Made by a program: the position numbers and the translations under genes
Shown here: positions 25,260 to 33,989 of the stretch, piece after piece
How the letters are laid out: each line of letters begins with the position of its first letter
Position numbering within the stretch: position 1 is the stretch's first letter
Source: Bacteroides sp.
Lineage (GTDB): Bacteria > Bacteroidota > Bacteroidia > Bacteroidales > Muribaculaceae
Length of the DNA stretch: 62,781 nt
Assembly: GCA_014802435.1 (NCBI GenBank)
Contig: JAAVCG010000005.1
Span: 407,342 to 470,122, forward strand
Reading direction: 5' to 3'
Notes under the pieces: model-generated
Databases searched by the model: none
Seen by the model: only the letters and a program-made list of their open reading frames with translations
What the model was told of the DNA's origin: nothing

Positions 25260-25288
25260 AAAAATCCCCCTGTTAGAGGAGGATTTTT
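25260..25288 (-). terminator. Terminator overlapping the stop codon of the C10 protease gene
   Basis: An 11-bp stem (25260-25270 with 25278-25288, one G-U pair) whose 7-nt loop contains the stop codon of the protease; a short T run follows on the minus strand. Confidence 0.65.
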
Positions 25289-27555
25289 TTGCCTTGGCGG
25301 ATGTATATGCCATGTTTTGCGGGCTGTTTGATGTATTGTCCCTGAAGGTTGTAAACGGCTGATGAATTATCGGTGTCAGCTTCCGTTTGGTCAATTCCGG
25401 TTGCAGAGTCGCTGACGGTGAAATAGACCGGGCCGGTAAGTTGCGTCTGTCCATTGAAAACGGCGGCCATGTATTCGCCATATTCAAGCTGAGCGATGGC
25501 AACAGAGGCTTCTTCCGAATCAGATTCGCCGGCGGCAATATAGGCCATGGGGGTTGACGCCGAGGTCAGAGATGAGCCGCCGGAAGTCGGGAAGACGGCG
25601 ATAGTCAGCTTATCAGCAAAGTAACCTTCAGTGCAATTAACGGTCAGCGAGAAAATTACTTCATCGGAGGTTTGAGTCTGAATCTTGAAATTGCTGACTG
25701 AGATTGACGTTTGAGCGGGCGCATCATTGAGGGTGACTTCAATAGGCGAGCTGATTGAGCGTCCGGTTTCAGCATTCATCATCACCAGGAAGTAAGTTCC
25801 GGCCTGCGGGACAGCTCGAGGGGCGCGGAATGAACCGGAATAGCTCTGCTCGGCGGTTTCACCGGTCTGCACATCAATGGGATAGCTGCTGCCTTCAGCC
25901 ACGAGGGTGTTAGTCCCGTCGGCAGTGAAGAGGCAAGGAATCAGAGTGCCGAAATATTCAGCTTCCCCGTCATTGACGGCATTGAAAGTCATGGTGAAAG
26001 GCGAGCCCCAATAAAGGGCGGAGGTGAGCTCCATGTCAGTGATTTCAATGTCGGGGGCATCATTTTCAGCAAAAGTAACGGTTGAGTTGCTGACAGTTGC
26101 GGTCAGTTCGCCGTTGGCACTGAGCGGGGCGCGCATCGTCTGCCATTCGCCGTCGACGGGCTTGAATGCGGGCTTGACCGTATAGGTTCCTTCGGCCATA
26201 TCGGCGGGGAAAGTTGCGGCGAGGCGTGAGGTACCATACATTGGTTTGAGCTCCTCAGAGAGCTTACCGGCGCTGAGATATTGAGTTTCAGACCCATCGG
26301 CGGGAATCACTTCGATGCCGAATTCCGTGCCGACGGGGAGAGCCAAACAGCTATAATTATAGAATCCGCCGTCGAAAGAGGCTTTAGAGCCGAGGCTGAC
26401 ACTCTGGGATACGGGGAGGAAATTGCTTGAACAGTACATCAGCGCGACTGCTTTAGAGTCCTCACGGGCGGGACGCATATCGAGCACCACGGCCTGATTA
26501 GAATTGAATCCGCCGGCACCGCCGCCAATTCCGAGGCTCGGCGGGTCAAGGGCAGTGAGCTGGAAATAGCCGTCGCTGAGTCCGCCCCAGCCCCAGTTGA
26601 AATGGAAGAATCCGTCAGATGAATATCCATCACAGATAAACTGGTGGCCACCGGCAGTGCCCTGACCGCAATAAAGCACGGGGAGCCCCTCGGCGAGGTT
26701 AGAGTAAATCATGTCTTCCCATTCTTCGAGGCCATAATATTGGCGTTCAGGCTGCCAAATGCCTTTGTCATAGCCGAAATAATCAATCAGCGAGGGGCCG
26801 ATGAGGATTGAAGCGGCGCCCGATTCAGAGGCCGTATAATCCATGTCGACGCTGACCCCGCAAGCCTTCATGAGGGTTGCAACGGCCTGACGCTGCTCCT
26901 CAGTTGCGGAGTCATCATAAGTGTCAAGCATATTGTCCCAGTCAAAGGCAGTAGAGCCGAAATTGAAGCTCACGGTTTCATTTCCGGTAGTCCAGTCATA
27001 GCTGTGAGAGCCAATTCCTTGCGGGGGATAATTATGATATTTCATGGCCTGAGCCATAGCCGTAGCGACACATCCGGTTACGGCATGCACGCCATTGATT
27101 TCCGGAGTCATGTCATTAAAAGGAGCGGATTGATTCCATCGGGTCTGAATCAGCGGCGCAATGGCGGGACGGGATACTCGGAAAATCTGACTACTCTTGG
27201 CGGGGGAATTAGCCGCGGCAGCAATCTGTTGCTGATAAGTTGAAAGCCACCATTGGAGCGCCGGATTGCCCTCAATATCAAACTCGCCCGAATCGGCATA
27301 AGCCAACAGAGGCTGAGCGACATCATCAGCGGGAAGAATCATGAATCCATCGCCGCTTTCAGGAGCAAAGACATAGAGCTCCGGGAGCGAGGCAATCTGA
27401 TTCATTCTGTTGACGCTATGGTGTTTAGAAATCATTTTATGAGCGCCGGAGTCACTATTAAGGCGCTGAAGTGCTTGCGCGGGAGTCACGGGCGCAGCGA
27501 ATGCACCCATCGCCGCGGATGCAATAAAAATGCCAAGAGTAATGTGTTTTTTCAT
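25273..27555 (-). CDS. C10-family (streptopain-like) cysteine protease with T9SS sorting domain
   Basis: 760 residues: signal peptide (1-20), Spi-like inhibitory propeptide (about 21-130), and a C10 protease domain with Cys162 in VTGCVATAMAQAMKYH and His304 in AGGHQFICDGY followed by FHFNWGWGG. Beta-rich repeats follow, and the C-terminus (SSAVYNLQGQYIKQPAKHGI, then GKKILL) is a type A sorting domain. It is likely exported by the type IX system and released or surface-attached, as with interpain and periodontain. The window also encodes PorU and PorQ. Gene end and terminator overlap. Confidence 0.92.
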   Translation of the reverse strand: MKKHITLGIFIASAAMGAFAAPVTPAQALQRLNSDSGAHKMISKHHSVNRMNQIASLPELYVFAPESGDGFMILPADDVAQPLLAYADSGEFDIEGNPALQWWLSTYQQQIAAAANSPAKSSQIFRVSRPAIAPLIQTRWNQSAPFNDMTPEINGVHAVTGCVATAMAQAMKYHNYPPQGIGSHSYDWTTGNETVSFNFGSTAFDWDNMLDTYDDSATEEQRQAVATLMKACGVSVDMDYTASESGAASILIGPSLIDYFGYDKGIWQPERQYYGLEEWEDMIYSNLAEGLPVLYCGQGTAGGHQFICDGYSSDGFFHFNWGWGGLSDGYFQLTALDPPSLGIGGGAGGFNSNQAVVLDMRPAREDSKAVALMYCSSNFLPVSQSVSLGSKASFDGGFYNYSCLALPVGTEFGIEVIPADGSETQYLSAGKLSEELKPMYGTSRLAATFPADMAEGTYTVKPAFKPVDGEWQTMRAPLSANGELTATVSNSTVTFAENDAPDIEITDMELTSALYWGSPFTMTFNAVNDGEAEYFGTLIPCLFTADGTNTLVAEGSSYPIDVQTGETAEQSYSGSFRAPRAVPQAGTYFLVMMNAETGRSISSPIEVTLNDAPAQTSISVSNFKIQTQTSDEVIFSLTVNCTEGYFADKLTIAVFPTSGGSSLTSASTPMAYIAAGESDSEEASVAIAQLEYGEYMAAVFNGQTQLTGPVYFTVSDSATGIDQTEADTDNSSAVYNLQGQYIKQPAKHGIYIRQGKKILL

Positions 27556-27609
27556 AAAGTAAATAGTTAGTTTCTATATACTTACAAACACACATCACCG
27601 GCATTTTGT

Positions 27610-29508
27610 TCACCCTACCCCCTCCTGACGCAAGTTTTCAGCAATATCGCTCTGCAGCAATTCTAACATCTCCTCCTCATGAATTCTACATTCCTGATCA
27701 ATCCATTTCTGCTCAGAATGTTTCTCAATTATTCCTCCCATCAGGCGGAGTTTAAGGCTTCCCTTGGCAATTGAATCACCGTAGGACTTCATTTTGCTCT
27801 CCGGCGACAGATTCGAGAACCTGGAGTTAACACTTCTGGAAACAATACAAAGATTGCCAAAAGTATCTTTATCATCCCATGGACTTTTGTTTTCCAACGG
27901 ATGCTGAGGATACCAATGTTCAACCGAGTTGCGGAATTCAAAGGCGAATCCCTCCTTATAGTTATCTCTCTTCCAGAGGAGATAATCAAGATAATTGAAC
28001 ACGATATGCGGAGTGAGGGTTCCTAACTTGAAATCCCCGGATTTAAGGAAGTTATCATTGACAGCTTTTCGGGCATAATTCAAGGCCTCGTCAAGCAGCT
28101 GAGCCTTTCCGTCAGGATTAGGTGCGAGCCAATTAAGCAATTCAGTAATCCAGTGCATAATCTTGGGCGAAGTATAAGAGACTCGCAGTGCGGCCTGAAT
28201 CATCAGACATTGATTATTACGCGGGCCAAGAGTCTTTTCATTCCATTCCTTGGAGTTTTCAAACGACTTTAACTTCGTTTCAACATAATAAGCCTTCTTG
28301 GCGGAAACCTGCAATTCCTTCAAGCTCCATTTACCGTCCTTATCACCCGTTAAGAATTCACGCTTAATAATGTACTTATCGAACTGAAAACGGGTTTTCA
28401 GAAGCAGGATTATGAATCGCTTGGCGAATCTGCTTTTGTTCCTCTCCAAGTTTATGATTGTGTTGAAATCAGAAAGGAGCTTTTTATCATCGAGCAGACG
28501 GCCTACGGTTGAAGTATCGTGACCGTATTGTTTGATATAAACCCTCAGAGTATGCAACAAAAAAAACGGGAAGTTGATCATGCTTTCAAATCGGTCAGGC
28601 TCATAGTCTTTTTGTTCCTGCCTGACTTTTTCAATGGATTCAGCGTTAATGATTTGGTTTAGAGTCAAACTGTTATTACTGACTGAAGAATCTGTCAGCT
28701 CCATATTTGTAAAATCCTCCCATTTCAAATCCGGGAAGTCATTCCATGAGTTGCCAAAGATTTTAGCCCTCCAGTCCGTATTAAAATGCATCTGGACATA
28801 TCCATCCATATCAGCGCAGGCATCCCAAATGGTTGCAAAGAGTTGGCCTTGAGCCTCATTCTCTTGGGAAATCGCGCCCATCAAATCCGCCTTTAAAATA
28901 TCGTGCATCTCCAGTTGCTCGCCGCGGGTATTCATAATTTCAAAGTAACGGTTCAGGTCAGTATGTTCCGGCACTTCAATGCGAAAAAGCACAACTCGCT
29001 TGAGCTTCTCAATGAAATCATCTTTATCAATTTTTGACTCCTCAAACTTCTGACGAATGTCTTTTACTCCTGAAAAAATTTCCCGCATATAAGATTCAAT
29101 TTTTTTCTCTTCTAACCGAGTACGGTTTGTTATATGCGCAATAATTTGCTGAATCTCACCAAGAGTAGTGTTTGAAACCGGGCGACATTCAAAGCTCAGA
29201 GCCGGCACCGGCTCCTTGATTAGATTTAAATAGTTCAGCAGAAGGAAAAGGGTTGTCAGTCGCTGCTGACCATCAACGACTTCAAACATATCAGCATCTT
29301 TCTTCAAACGGGAAACGACAAGCGAACCTATGTAATAATTCCGATTATCATCACTGAGGCCGTCAATATCCTCAATCAGCTGAACTATCTCTTTTTGCTC
29401 CCATGCATAAGGTCGCTGATAGTGAGGAATGACATACTTATCGCCCAAGTCAAAGAGCGTTTTCTTATCAATTATCTTGAGTTCAATGACTTTGTTATTG
29501 TGATTCAT
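27610..29508 (-). CDS. DUF262/DUF1524 (GmrSD-like) protein, candidate restriction effector
   Basis: 632 residues from the ATG at 29508 (a TTG at 29523 would extend it by five residues). DUF262 motifs are present near the N-terminus: YQRPY at 30-34 and DGQQR at about 79-83, plus FEIMNTRGEQLEMHDILKAD. A DUF1524 HNH-like part follows near the C-terminus: EH at 530-531 (VEHWYPQHP) and GNLCIVSRSVNSRFSN. In GmrSD, BrxU and SspE this pairing couples NTP hydrolysis to cleavage of modified or phage DNA. It lies 11 bp after a second DUF262 gene, and its base composition looks more AT-rich than that of its neighbours. Confidence 0.85.
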   Translation of the reverse strand: MNHNNKVIELKIIDKKTLFDLGDKYVIPHYQRPYAWEQKEIVQLIEDIDGLSDDNRNYYIGSLVVSRLKKDADMFEVVDGQQRLTTLFLLLNYLNLIKEPVPALSFECRPVSNTTLGEIQQIIAHITNRTRLEEKKIESYMREIFSGVKDIRQKFEESKIDKDDFIEKLKRVVLFRIEVPEHTDLNRYFEIMNTRGEQLEMHDILKADLMGAISQENEAQGQLFATIWDACADMDGYVQMHFNTDWRAKIFGNSWNDFPDLKWEDFTNMELTDSSVSNNSLTLNQIINAESIEKVRQEQKDYEPDRFESMINFPFFLLHTLRVYIKQYGHDTSTVGRLLDDKKLLSDFNTIINLERNKSRFAKRFIILLLKTRFQFDKYIIKREFLTGDKDGKWSLKELQVSAKKAYYVETKLKSFENSKEWNEKTLGPRNNQCLMIQAALRVSYTSPKIMHWITELLNWLAPNPDGKAQLLDEALNYARKAVNDNFLKSGDFKLGTLTPHIVFNYLDYLLWKRDNYKEGFAFEFRNSVEHWYPQHPLENKSPWDDKDTFGNLCIVSRSVNSRFSNLSPESKMKSYGDSIAKGSLKLRLMGGIIEKHSEQKWIDQECRIHEEEMLELLQSDIAENLRQEGVG

Positions 29509-29519
29509 TATTGTAAGGG

Positions 29520-30836
29520 TCAACTTTTAAGTTTGGTCAGAATGACTAATAAATCGCGAGCTTCCTGACTGTCATTATTAGATTCATGAACTGAGATTGT
29601 TAAACTGACAATTTCAGAGTGACGTCGGGCATTGGTAATCAACGAAAACATTGCAATATTGTTAGAATACCTGTCATTTCCATCCCCTATTGCATACTTA
29701 TTAATGGAATCATATCCCAAGTGAATCATATCCAGGCGCAGCATCATTGCCCAGAGAAGGAGATTCTTTACGGCGTTAACATTGAAATTGCGGAATCGGT
29801 CATAATAACAGAGCAGACTACACAGAAACAACTCCTGAGCATAAACCATCCCCTTTGACCGGGCTGAGCGAAGGCGTGATTGGTCAAATTCACTGACTGA
29901 TTGAGGGGTCCCGGAGCCCACAAAGACTTCCCGAATAAATGAAAGTCTCTCGTCAGTGATAATTTCTTCCTTAATGTTATGCAGCATCTGCATATAATGG
30001 TCAACCATCAGGAAGAAATCACTTCCGGCAATAAAAGTTTCAGTCAGTTGAAAATAAGGAGAGGCCCTATGCGCTCTCTTTGCATAAGAATAAGCTGAAT
30101 CGGCTTCAATCCCCTTGAACATGTCAATATCCGAGCTTTTGAAGCTGTAACATTTCAGTTGCCGACTCCAATTTCTGATTGGAAAGAGATAGTTATCAAA
30201 TAATTCACGGATATTCTCCTGAGCATAAGCCTCCCATTTCGAGACGGCGCTTTTAAGCTCATACTTATCAGCAATTTCTCTCAGATGAAAAGCCTTTAAT
30301 AAATCATGAGGATAAAGCGCCCGGCCTCTTGAGTTCTGAGAATCAAATAATTGAAATGCCTCCTCAAGCTGAGTTACAATTAGAATGACGGCTTCAAGGG
30401 TGGAGCTGAACATCACGCGGAGGTCAGCCTTAAACTTATCGTCCAAGGATGCGACCCACTGCCTGAACTTGCCGTAATTATTATGGAGATTATAGATAGT
30501 TTCCTTATTGTCAAACTGCTGATTGAGCAAAGTGCTTCCGCTGAATCCGGGGTCAAGGCTTAATATTAACAACAATAAGGATAGGATTCTCTGTTGACCG
30601 TCAACAACCTCGTAACAGCCCATGTCCTCCCGATGAAAAAGGATGATGCTCCCGATTCGATAACGGAAGTCACCCTTAAACTTCACGAACTCGTCATGAC
30701 ACGCCTCAATGTCATTGATTAAGTCTGTGATATTTTTTTCAGTCCACTTATATGGGCGCTGATATTTTGGAATAACCAGGTTTAACCGGAGAATATTGTC
30801 GATTGAATCGATTGTTGCCGACTCTCTTTGACTCAT
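29520..30836 (-). CDS. DUF262-only protein, partner of the DUF262/DUF1524 protein
   Basis: 438 residues from the ATG at 30836; a GTG two codons upstream is also possible. DUF262 signatures: PKYQRPYKWTEKNI (residues ~23-36), IGSIILF, EVVDGQQRILSLLLL (about 76-90) and FDSQNSRGRALYPHDLLKAF. I see no EH...N DUF1524 motif in the C-terminal half, which is helical. It may act as an NTPase/sensor subunit beside the nuclease-bearing neighbour, as GmrS and GmrD halves do, but the two proteins share only the N-terminal domain. It lies 18 bp behind the EptA-like gene, so it may be read from that operon. Confidence 0.8.
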   Translation of the reverse strand: MSQRESATIDSIDNILRLNLVIPKYQRPYKWTEKNITDLINDIEACHDEFVKFKGDFRYRIGSIILFHREDMGCYEVVDGQQRILSLLLLILSLDPGFSGSTLLNQQFDNKETIYNLHNNYGKFRQWVASLDDKFKADLRVMFSSTLEAVILIVTQLEEAFQLFDSQNSRGRALYPHDLLKAFHLREIADKYELKSAVSKWEAYAQENIRELFDNYLFPIRNWSRQLKCYSFKSSDIDMFKGIEADSAYSYAKRAHRASPYFQLTETFIAGSDFFLMVDHYMQMLHNIKEEIITDERLSFIREVFVGSGTPQSVSEFDQSRLRSARSKGMVYAQELFLCSLLCYYDRFRNFNVNAVKNLLLWAMMLRLDMIHLGYDSINKYAIGDGNDRYSNNIAMFSLITNARRHSEIVSLTISVHESNNDSQEARDLLVILTKLKS

Positions 30837-30854
30837 AGACACACAGAATGAAGG

Positions 30855-32600
30855 TTAGAGGGTTGAGAGGAGAGTGAAGTCGCGGGAGGTGAATCCGGCG
30901 TCCTGGAGCGATTCGGCACGATTCAGGTCGTTAAGGAACTTGAATTCCTCAGGAGCGGAATAGTTTATGGTTGTGAGGGCCTTGGTAGAGTCCGCTTTTT
31001 CAGTGAGCAGTCCTGCCATGGATAAGAGAGTAGGCGTATAGCTTGCGGATGAGCTGACCGGATGGACTTCATTTGCCTTTGCGGCCATCCAGAGGTCAGG
31101 GTTAGAGGAGCGCAGGGCCGGAGTCATGTAGACAATGAAGGGGACGTGGAGCTGATGGAAAGTAGGAATTGGAGAAGCATGGAGGAATCGACCGCGCTCA
31201 TCGTCAAAAATATCTTCGCCATGGTCAGAGGAAAAAATCAGTCCTCCGGAGCAGCCGATAGAGTCCAGCCGGTTAATGAGTTCGACGAGGAGATGGTCAG
31301 TCTGGCGGATTGAGTTATCATAAGCATTCATCAACCGTCCGCGCTGAGCCTGCGAGGCTGCTTCATAATGGTCAGGGAGGAAATAGGCCTGTTCGCGCGG
31401 ATAACGGTCAAAGTAATTGAAATGAGAGCCATAGAGATGAATAACAATCAGTTGCTTGCCGTGGCCGGAGCGGAGGATAGAGTCAACAAGCGGAAGAGCA
31501 TCAATATCAGAGACTTCATGATTGACGATTCCGGGCTCGGGTTCGCGGAGGAAGACTGTAGAGTCGGCCTCGTAGGCAAAAAAGTCGATGTAGCTACGAT
31601 TGCGGGCCTGCATGGAGATGAAATCCGTTGCATAACCGGCTTCTTTAAAGGCGGAAACGACTGATTTGGTGCGGTTAATCTGCTTTCCGAAGTTATCAGA
31701 GGTGAGAGTTGATAGCAGCAGCGGAACGGCCTTGTGAGTGGTGTTACTTTCAGAGAGTGTGTGAGCATAAGCGGCAAGTGCCGAGTCAGGCATCGAGCAG
31801 AGATAAGGAGTAGTAAAGCGGTCGTAGCCAAACAGTTGCCAGTTATCAGCGCGTGAAGTTTCGCCAATGACGGCAATATAGACTTCACGAATGGAATCAG
31901 GGCGCTCGGAGCTTACGCCAAAAGAGAAATCTGCAGAGTCACGATAATAATTCTTGGTCCGATAGCTGCGTTTGAAGGCTTCGGCCATGTTGTTACAAAC
32001 ATTGACGGGATAGAGGTCTTCATCAATCTTGTAAGAGCGTTCAGATGAAAGCGAAGTAGCGAGGGCGAGAGTCCCGACGGCGGCAATCAGACAGCCGACA
32101 AAAGCGGCCATGCGGCGTCGGGGACTATTTACGCCCCACCCCCGGCGAGTTATCATGATGGCTATGATGAGTACGGGGAGATAGAGGGCAATACAAAGGG
32201 CGATTGCGGGGAGGAGATTGCCCAGGAGTTCAAGGGCCTCGGAGCTGTTAGTGGTAACGACATTGAGAAACATATCTACGCCAATGATAGAGCCATCAGC
32301 ATAGAGGAAAAGGAGCACAATCTGGAATGCGGCCAAGGCCATGAACGGAAGCAGGCAGAGAGTGGTGATTCCCACTCGGCGCCAAACAGAGAGCAGCACA
32401 AGCATGACCCCCATTGGCAGGAGGACCTGAGTCAGCGAGGCCGCCCAGCTATAATGGCCCATTATTGAGAGGGCTACGGCGGGAATACTCAGGATAAGGG
32501 GTACGCTCCACATCAGGATGACGGGGAGAATGCGCTGGTCAGGCGCAACGTTATTCTGCTTTTTATCTGACTGCTTTTTTCTGAATTTAGAATGCTTCAT
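30855..32600 (-). CDS. Phosphoethanolamine transferase (EptA-like), sulfatase fold
   Basis: 581 residues. A basic N-terminus leads into five transmembrane helices (to about residue 183), followed by a periplasmic sulfatase-fold domain. The nucleophile motif is GETSRADNWQLFGYDR (Thr248), metal ligands appear in SSDHGEDIFDDERGRFLHAS, and the family motif NTTHKAVPLLLSTLTS is present. The family transfers phosphoethanolamine to lipid A or other envelope glycans, affecting cationic peptide resistance. The start overlaps the end of the BamA-like gene by 14 bp, so the two are coupled. Confidence 0.9.
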   Translation of the reverse strand: MKHSKFRKKQSDKKQNNVAPDQRILPVILMWSVPLILSIPAVALSIMGHYSWAASLTQVLLPMGVMLVLLSVWRRVGITTLCLLPFMALAAFQIVLLFLYADGSIIGVDMFLNVVTTNSSEALELLGNLLPAIALCIALYLPVLIIAIMITRRGWGVNSPRRRMAAFVGCLIAAVGTLALATSLSSERSYKIDEDLYPVNVCNNMAEAFKRSYRTKNYYRDSADFSFGVSSERPDSIREVYIAVIGETSRADNWQLFGYDRFTTPYLCSMPDSALAAYAHTLSESNTTHKAVPLLLSTLTSDNFGKQINRTKSVVSAFKEAGYATDFISMQARNRSYIDFFAYEADSTVFLREPEPGIVNHEVSDIDALPLVDSILRSGHGKQLIVIHLYGSHFNYFDRYPREQAYFLPDHYEAASQAQRGRLMNAYDNSIRQTDHLLVELINRLDSIGCSGGLIFSSDHGEDIFDDERGRFLHASPIPTFHQLHVPFIVYMTPALRSSNPDLWMAAKANEVHPVSSSASYTPTLLSMAGLLTEKADSTKALTTINYSAPEEFKFLNDLNRAESLQDAGFTSRDFTLLSTL

Positions 32601-33819
32601 TGATACTGAATATTAGGCCGTTTTCATGCTGCCCGAATCCATAGTCAACGCGGACATTGACCCGGTGTTTGAACTCCCAGCGCAGGCCGACGCCGGCGTT
32701 CCACAGCAGATGAGTGTTAAAAATATCCTTAGGTTTAGCGAAGACTTCACCCACTCCGCCCCAGACGACGGCGCCGAAGCGACTGAAGAGATGCTGACGC
32801 AGCTCAAGGGTGAAATCCGCCGCACATTTGTCATTGTAACGTCCCTCCCAGTAGCCGCGCATAGTGTAGCTTCCGCCGAGTTTCGACATCAGGCCCCAGG
32901 GAGTGTTGCCATAAGTCAGGCGCGAATGGAGGCGTCCGGCCAGTACTCCGGTGCGCCATAGTTGGTGATAATAAGAGACGGTAACTTCAGTTGAGGAGAA
33001 GGCATATCTGTTGCCGATAAAGCGAGGGGCAAAGAGCTGGTCAATGCGTGCATAGACTCCTTTATAGGCATTAAAGACGTTATCACGGGTATCAAACTCA
33101 ACGGCCAGACCTATGGCATCAGTGAAGGTCTTGTTGCGCTGAAAGTTCCATAGCTGAGGTTGCTTGATGTTTTTGCCGTCAAGATAGTCAATAAGCAGTC
33201 GCGGACCAAGATAGAGCCCGGGATGGCCAATGTTAATCAGAAACGAAGCATCAAGCTGGGCATGCCAGCGCTTATACTTGGTCATATTTGAGTTTTGAGA
33301 GGCCATATCGTAGCCGATGCCCCAGAATTTATCCGGCATTGACTCGAAGGAAAGGTCATAGGCCATGCGGTATTTTTGACCGCTGAAAAATTGCGAGCCG
33401 CGAACCCCAACTTTATAATATCCCGTAATAGAGATGTCGCCATAGATATTGACCTGTCCGGCGGGATTGATTGTATCGTTTAGGTTGCGGCGATACAGTC
33501 CGGCGGCGACAATGCCTATACCTAATTTGGTATCGCTGCTGTAATAAGGGCCGCCGATAACCGAGAAATCAAACTTCTTGGCGGGTTTGACATCATTTGA
33601 CTCGGCAAAATAGCGATAAATTTTCTGAATGAAGGAAGGGCGATGATAGATAATATCATGCCGCTCCTGCTCAGAAAGCAGAGTGTCAGGAATGGCCGGA
33701 GCGGCCTTATCGCCGTAAATGTCAATGTAGCGAACCTCAGTCTCTGCAGCGCTCAAACGCCCGGCCAGAGCCATGAAAGCCATAAGGCAGAATATTTTAA
33801 CGGTTCTTGACATTAACAT
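32587..33819 (-). CDS. BamA/TamA-like outer-membrane beta-barrel protein
   Basis: 410 residues with a signal peptide (VKIFCLMAFMALAGRLSAA). There is no room for POTRA repeats; after ~80 linker residues a 16-strand-type barrel follows. Barrel signatures of the surface-antigen D15 family include GLAVEFDTRDNVFNAYKGVY and LRQHLFSRFGAVVWGGVGEV. It ends RVDYGFGQHENGLIFSINEAF with a terminal Phe. Family members insert outer-membrane proteins or translocate phospholipids or exopolymers. Coupling with an EptA-like transferase suggests an envelope role. Confidence 0.82.
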   Translation of the reverse strand: MLMSRTVKIFCLMAFMALAGRLSAAETEVRYIDIYGDKAAPAIPDTLLSEQERHDIIYHRPSFIQKIYRYFAESNDVKPAKKFDFSVIGGPYYSSDTKLGIGIVAAGLYRRNLNDTINPAGQVNIYGDISITGYYKVGVRGSQFFSGQKYRMAYDLSFESMPDKFWGIGYDMASQNSNMTKYKRWHAQLDASFLINIGHPGLYLGPRLLIDYLDGKNIKQPQLWNFQRNKTFTDAIGLAVEFDTRDNVFNAYKGVYARIDQLFAPRFIGNRYAFSSTEVTVSYYHQLWRTGVLAGRLHSRLTYGNTPWGLMSKLGGSYTMRGYWEGRYNDKCAADFTLELRQHLFSRFGAVVWGGVGEVFAKPKDIFNTHLLWNAGVGLRWEFKHRVNVRVDYGFGQHENGLIFSINEAF

Positions 33820-33933
33820 AAATAAATAGTTTCCAATTAGTTTTCGTTTCAGTTATTTAACGCTTTTTAGCGGTTAAATGTTCAGTCAACGAATATATAG
33901 ACACGTGAGGAGGGAAAAAATTTTATGTCCGAC

Positions 33934-33981
33934 AAAAAAATAAGGAAAGGCAGATTCGTGTCAACCATTCCTTATTTTTTT
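33934..33981 (-). terminator. Rho-independent terminator after porU
   Basis: A 14-bp stem AAAAAAATAAGGAA/TTCCTTATTTTTTT (33934-33947 with 33968-33981) and a 20-nt loop, beginning 9 bp after the porU stop; it may work in both directions. Confidence 0.75.
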
Positions 33982-33989
33982 AACCGCCG

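Noticed and set aside
25199-25272. Cobalamin or SAM riboswitch upstream of metF-metH
   Set aside because: Only 74 bp are available, filled by two hairpins; no B12-box or SAM aptamer pattern is present.
32587-33819. PorV (T9SS FadL-like partner of PorU)
   Set aside because: The barrel has BamA/TamA-type motifs (EFDTRDN) rather than FadL-type ones, and it is not in the porU operon.
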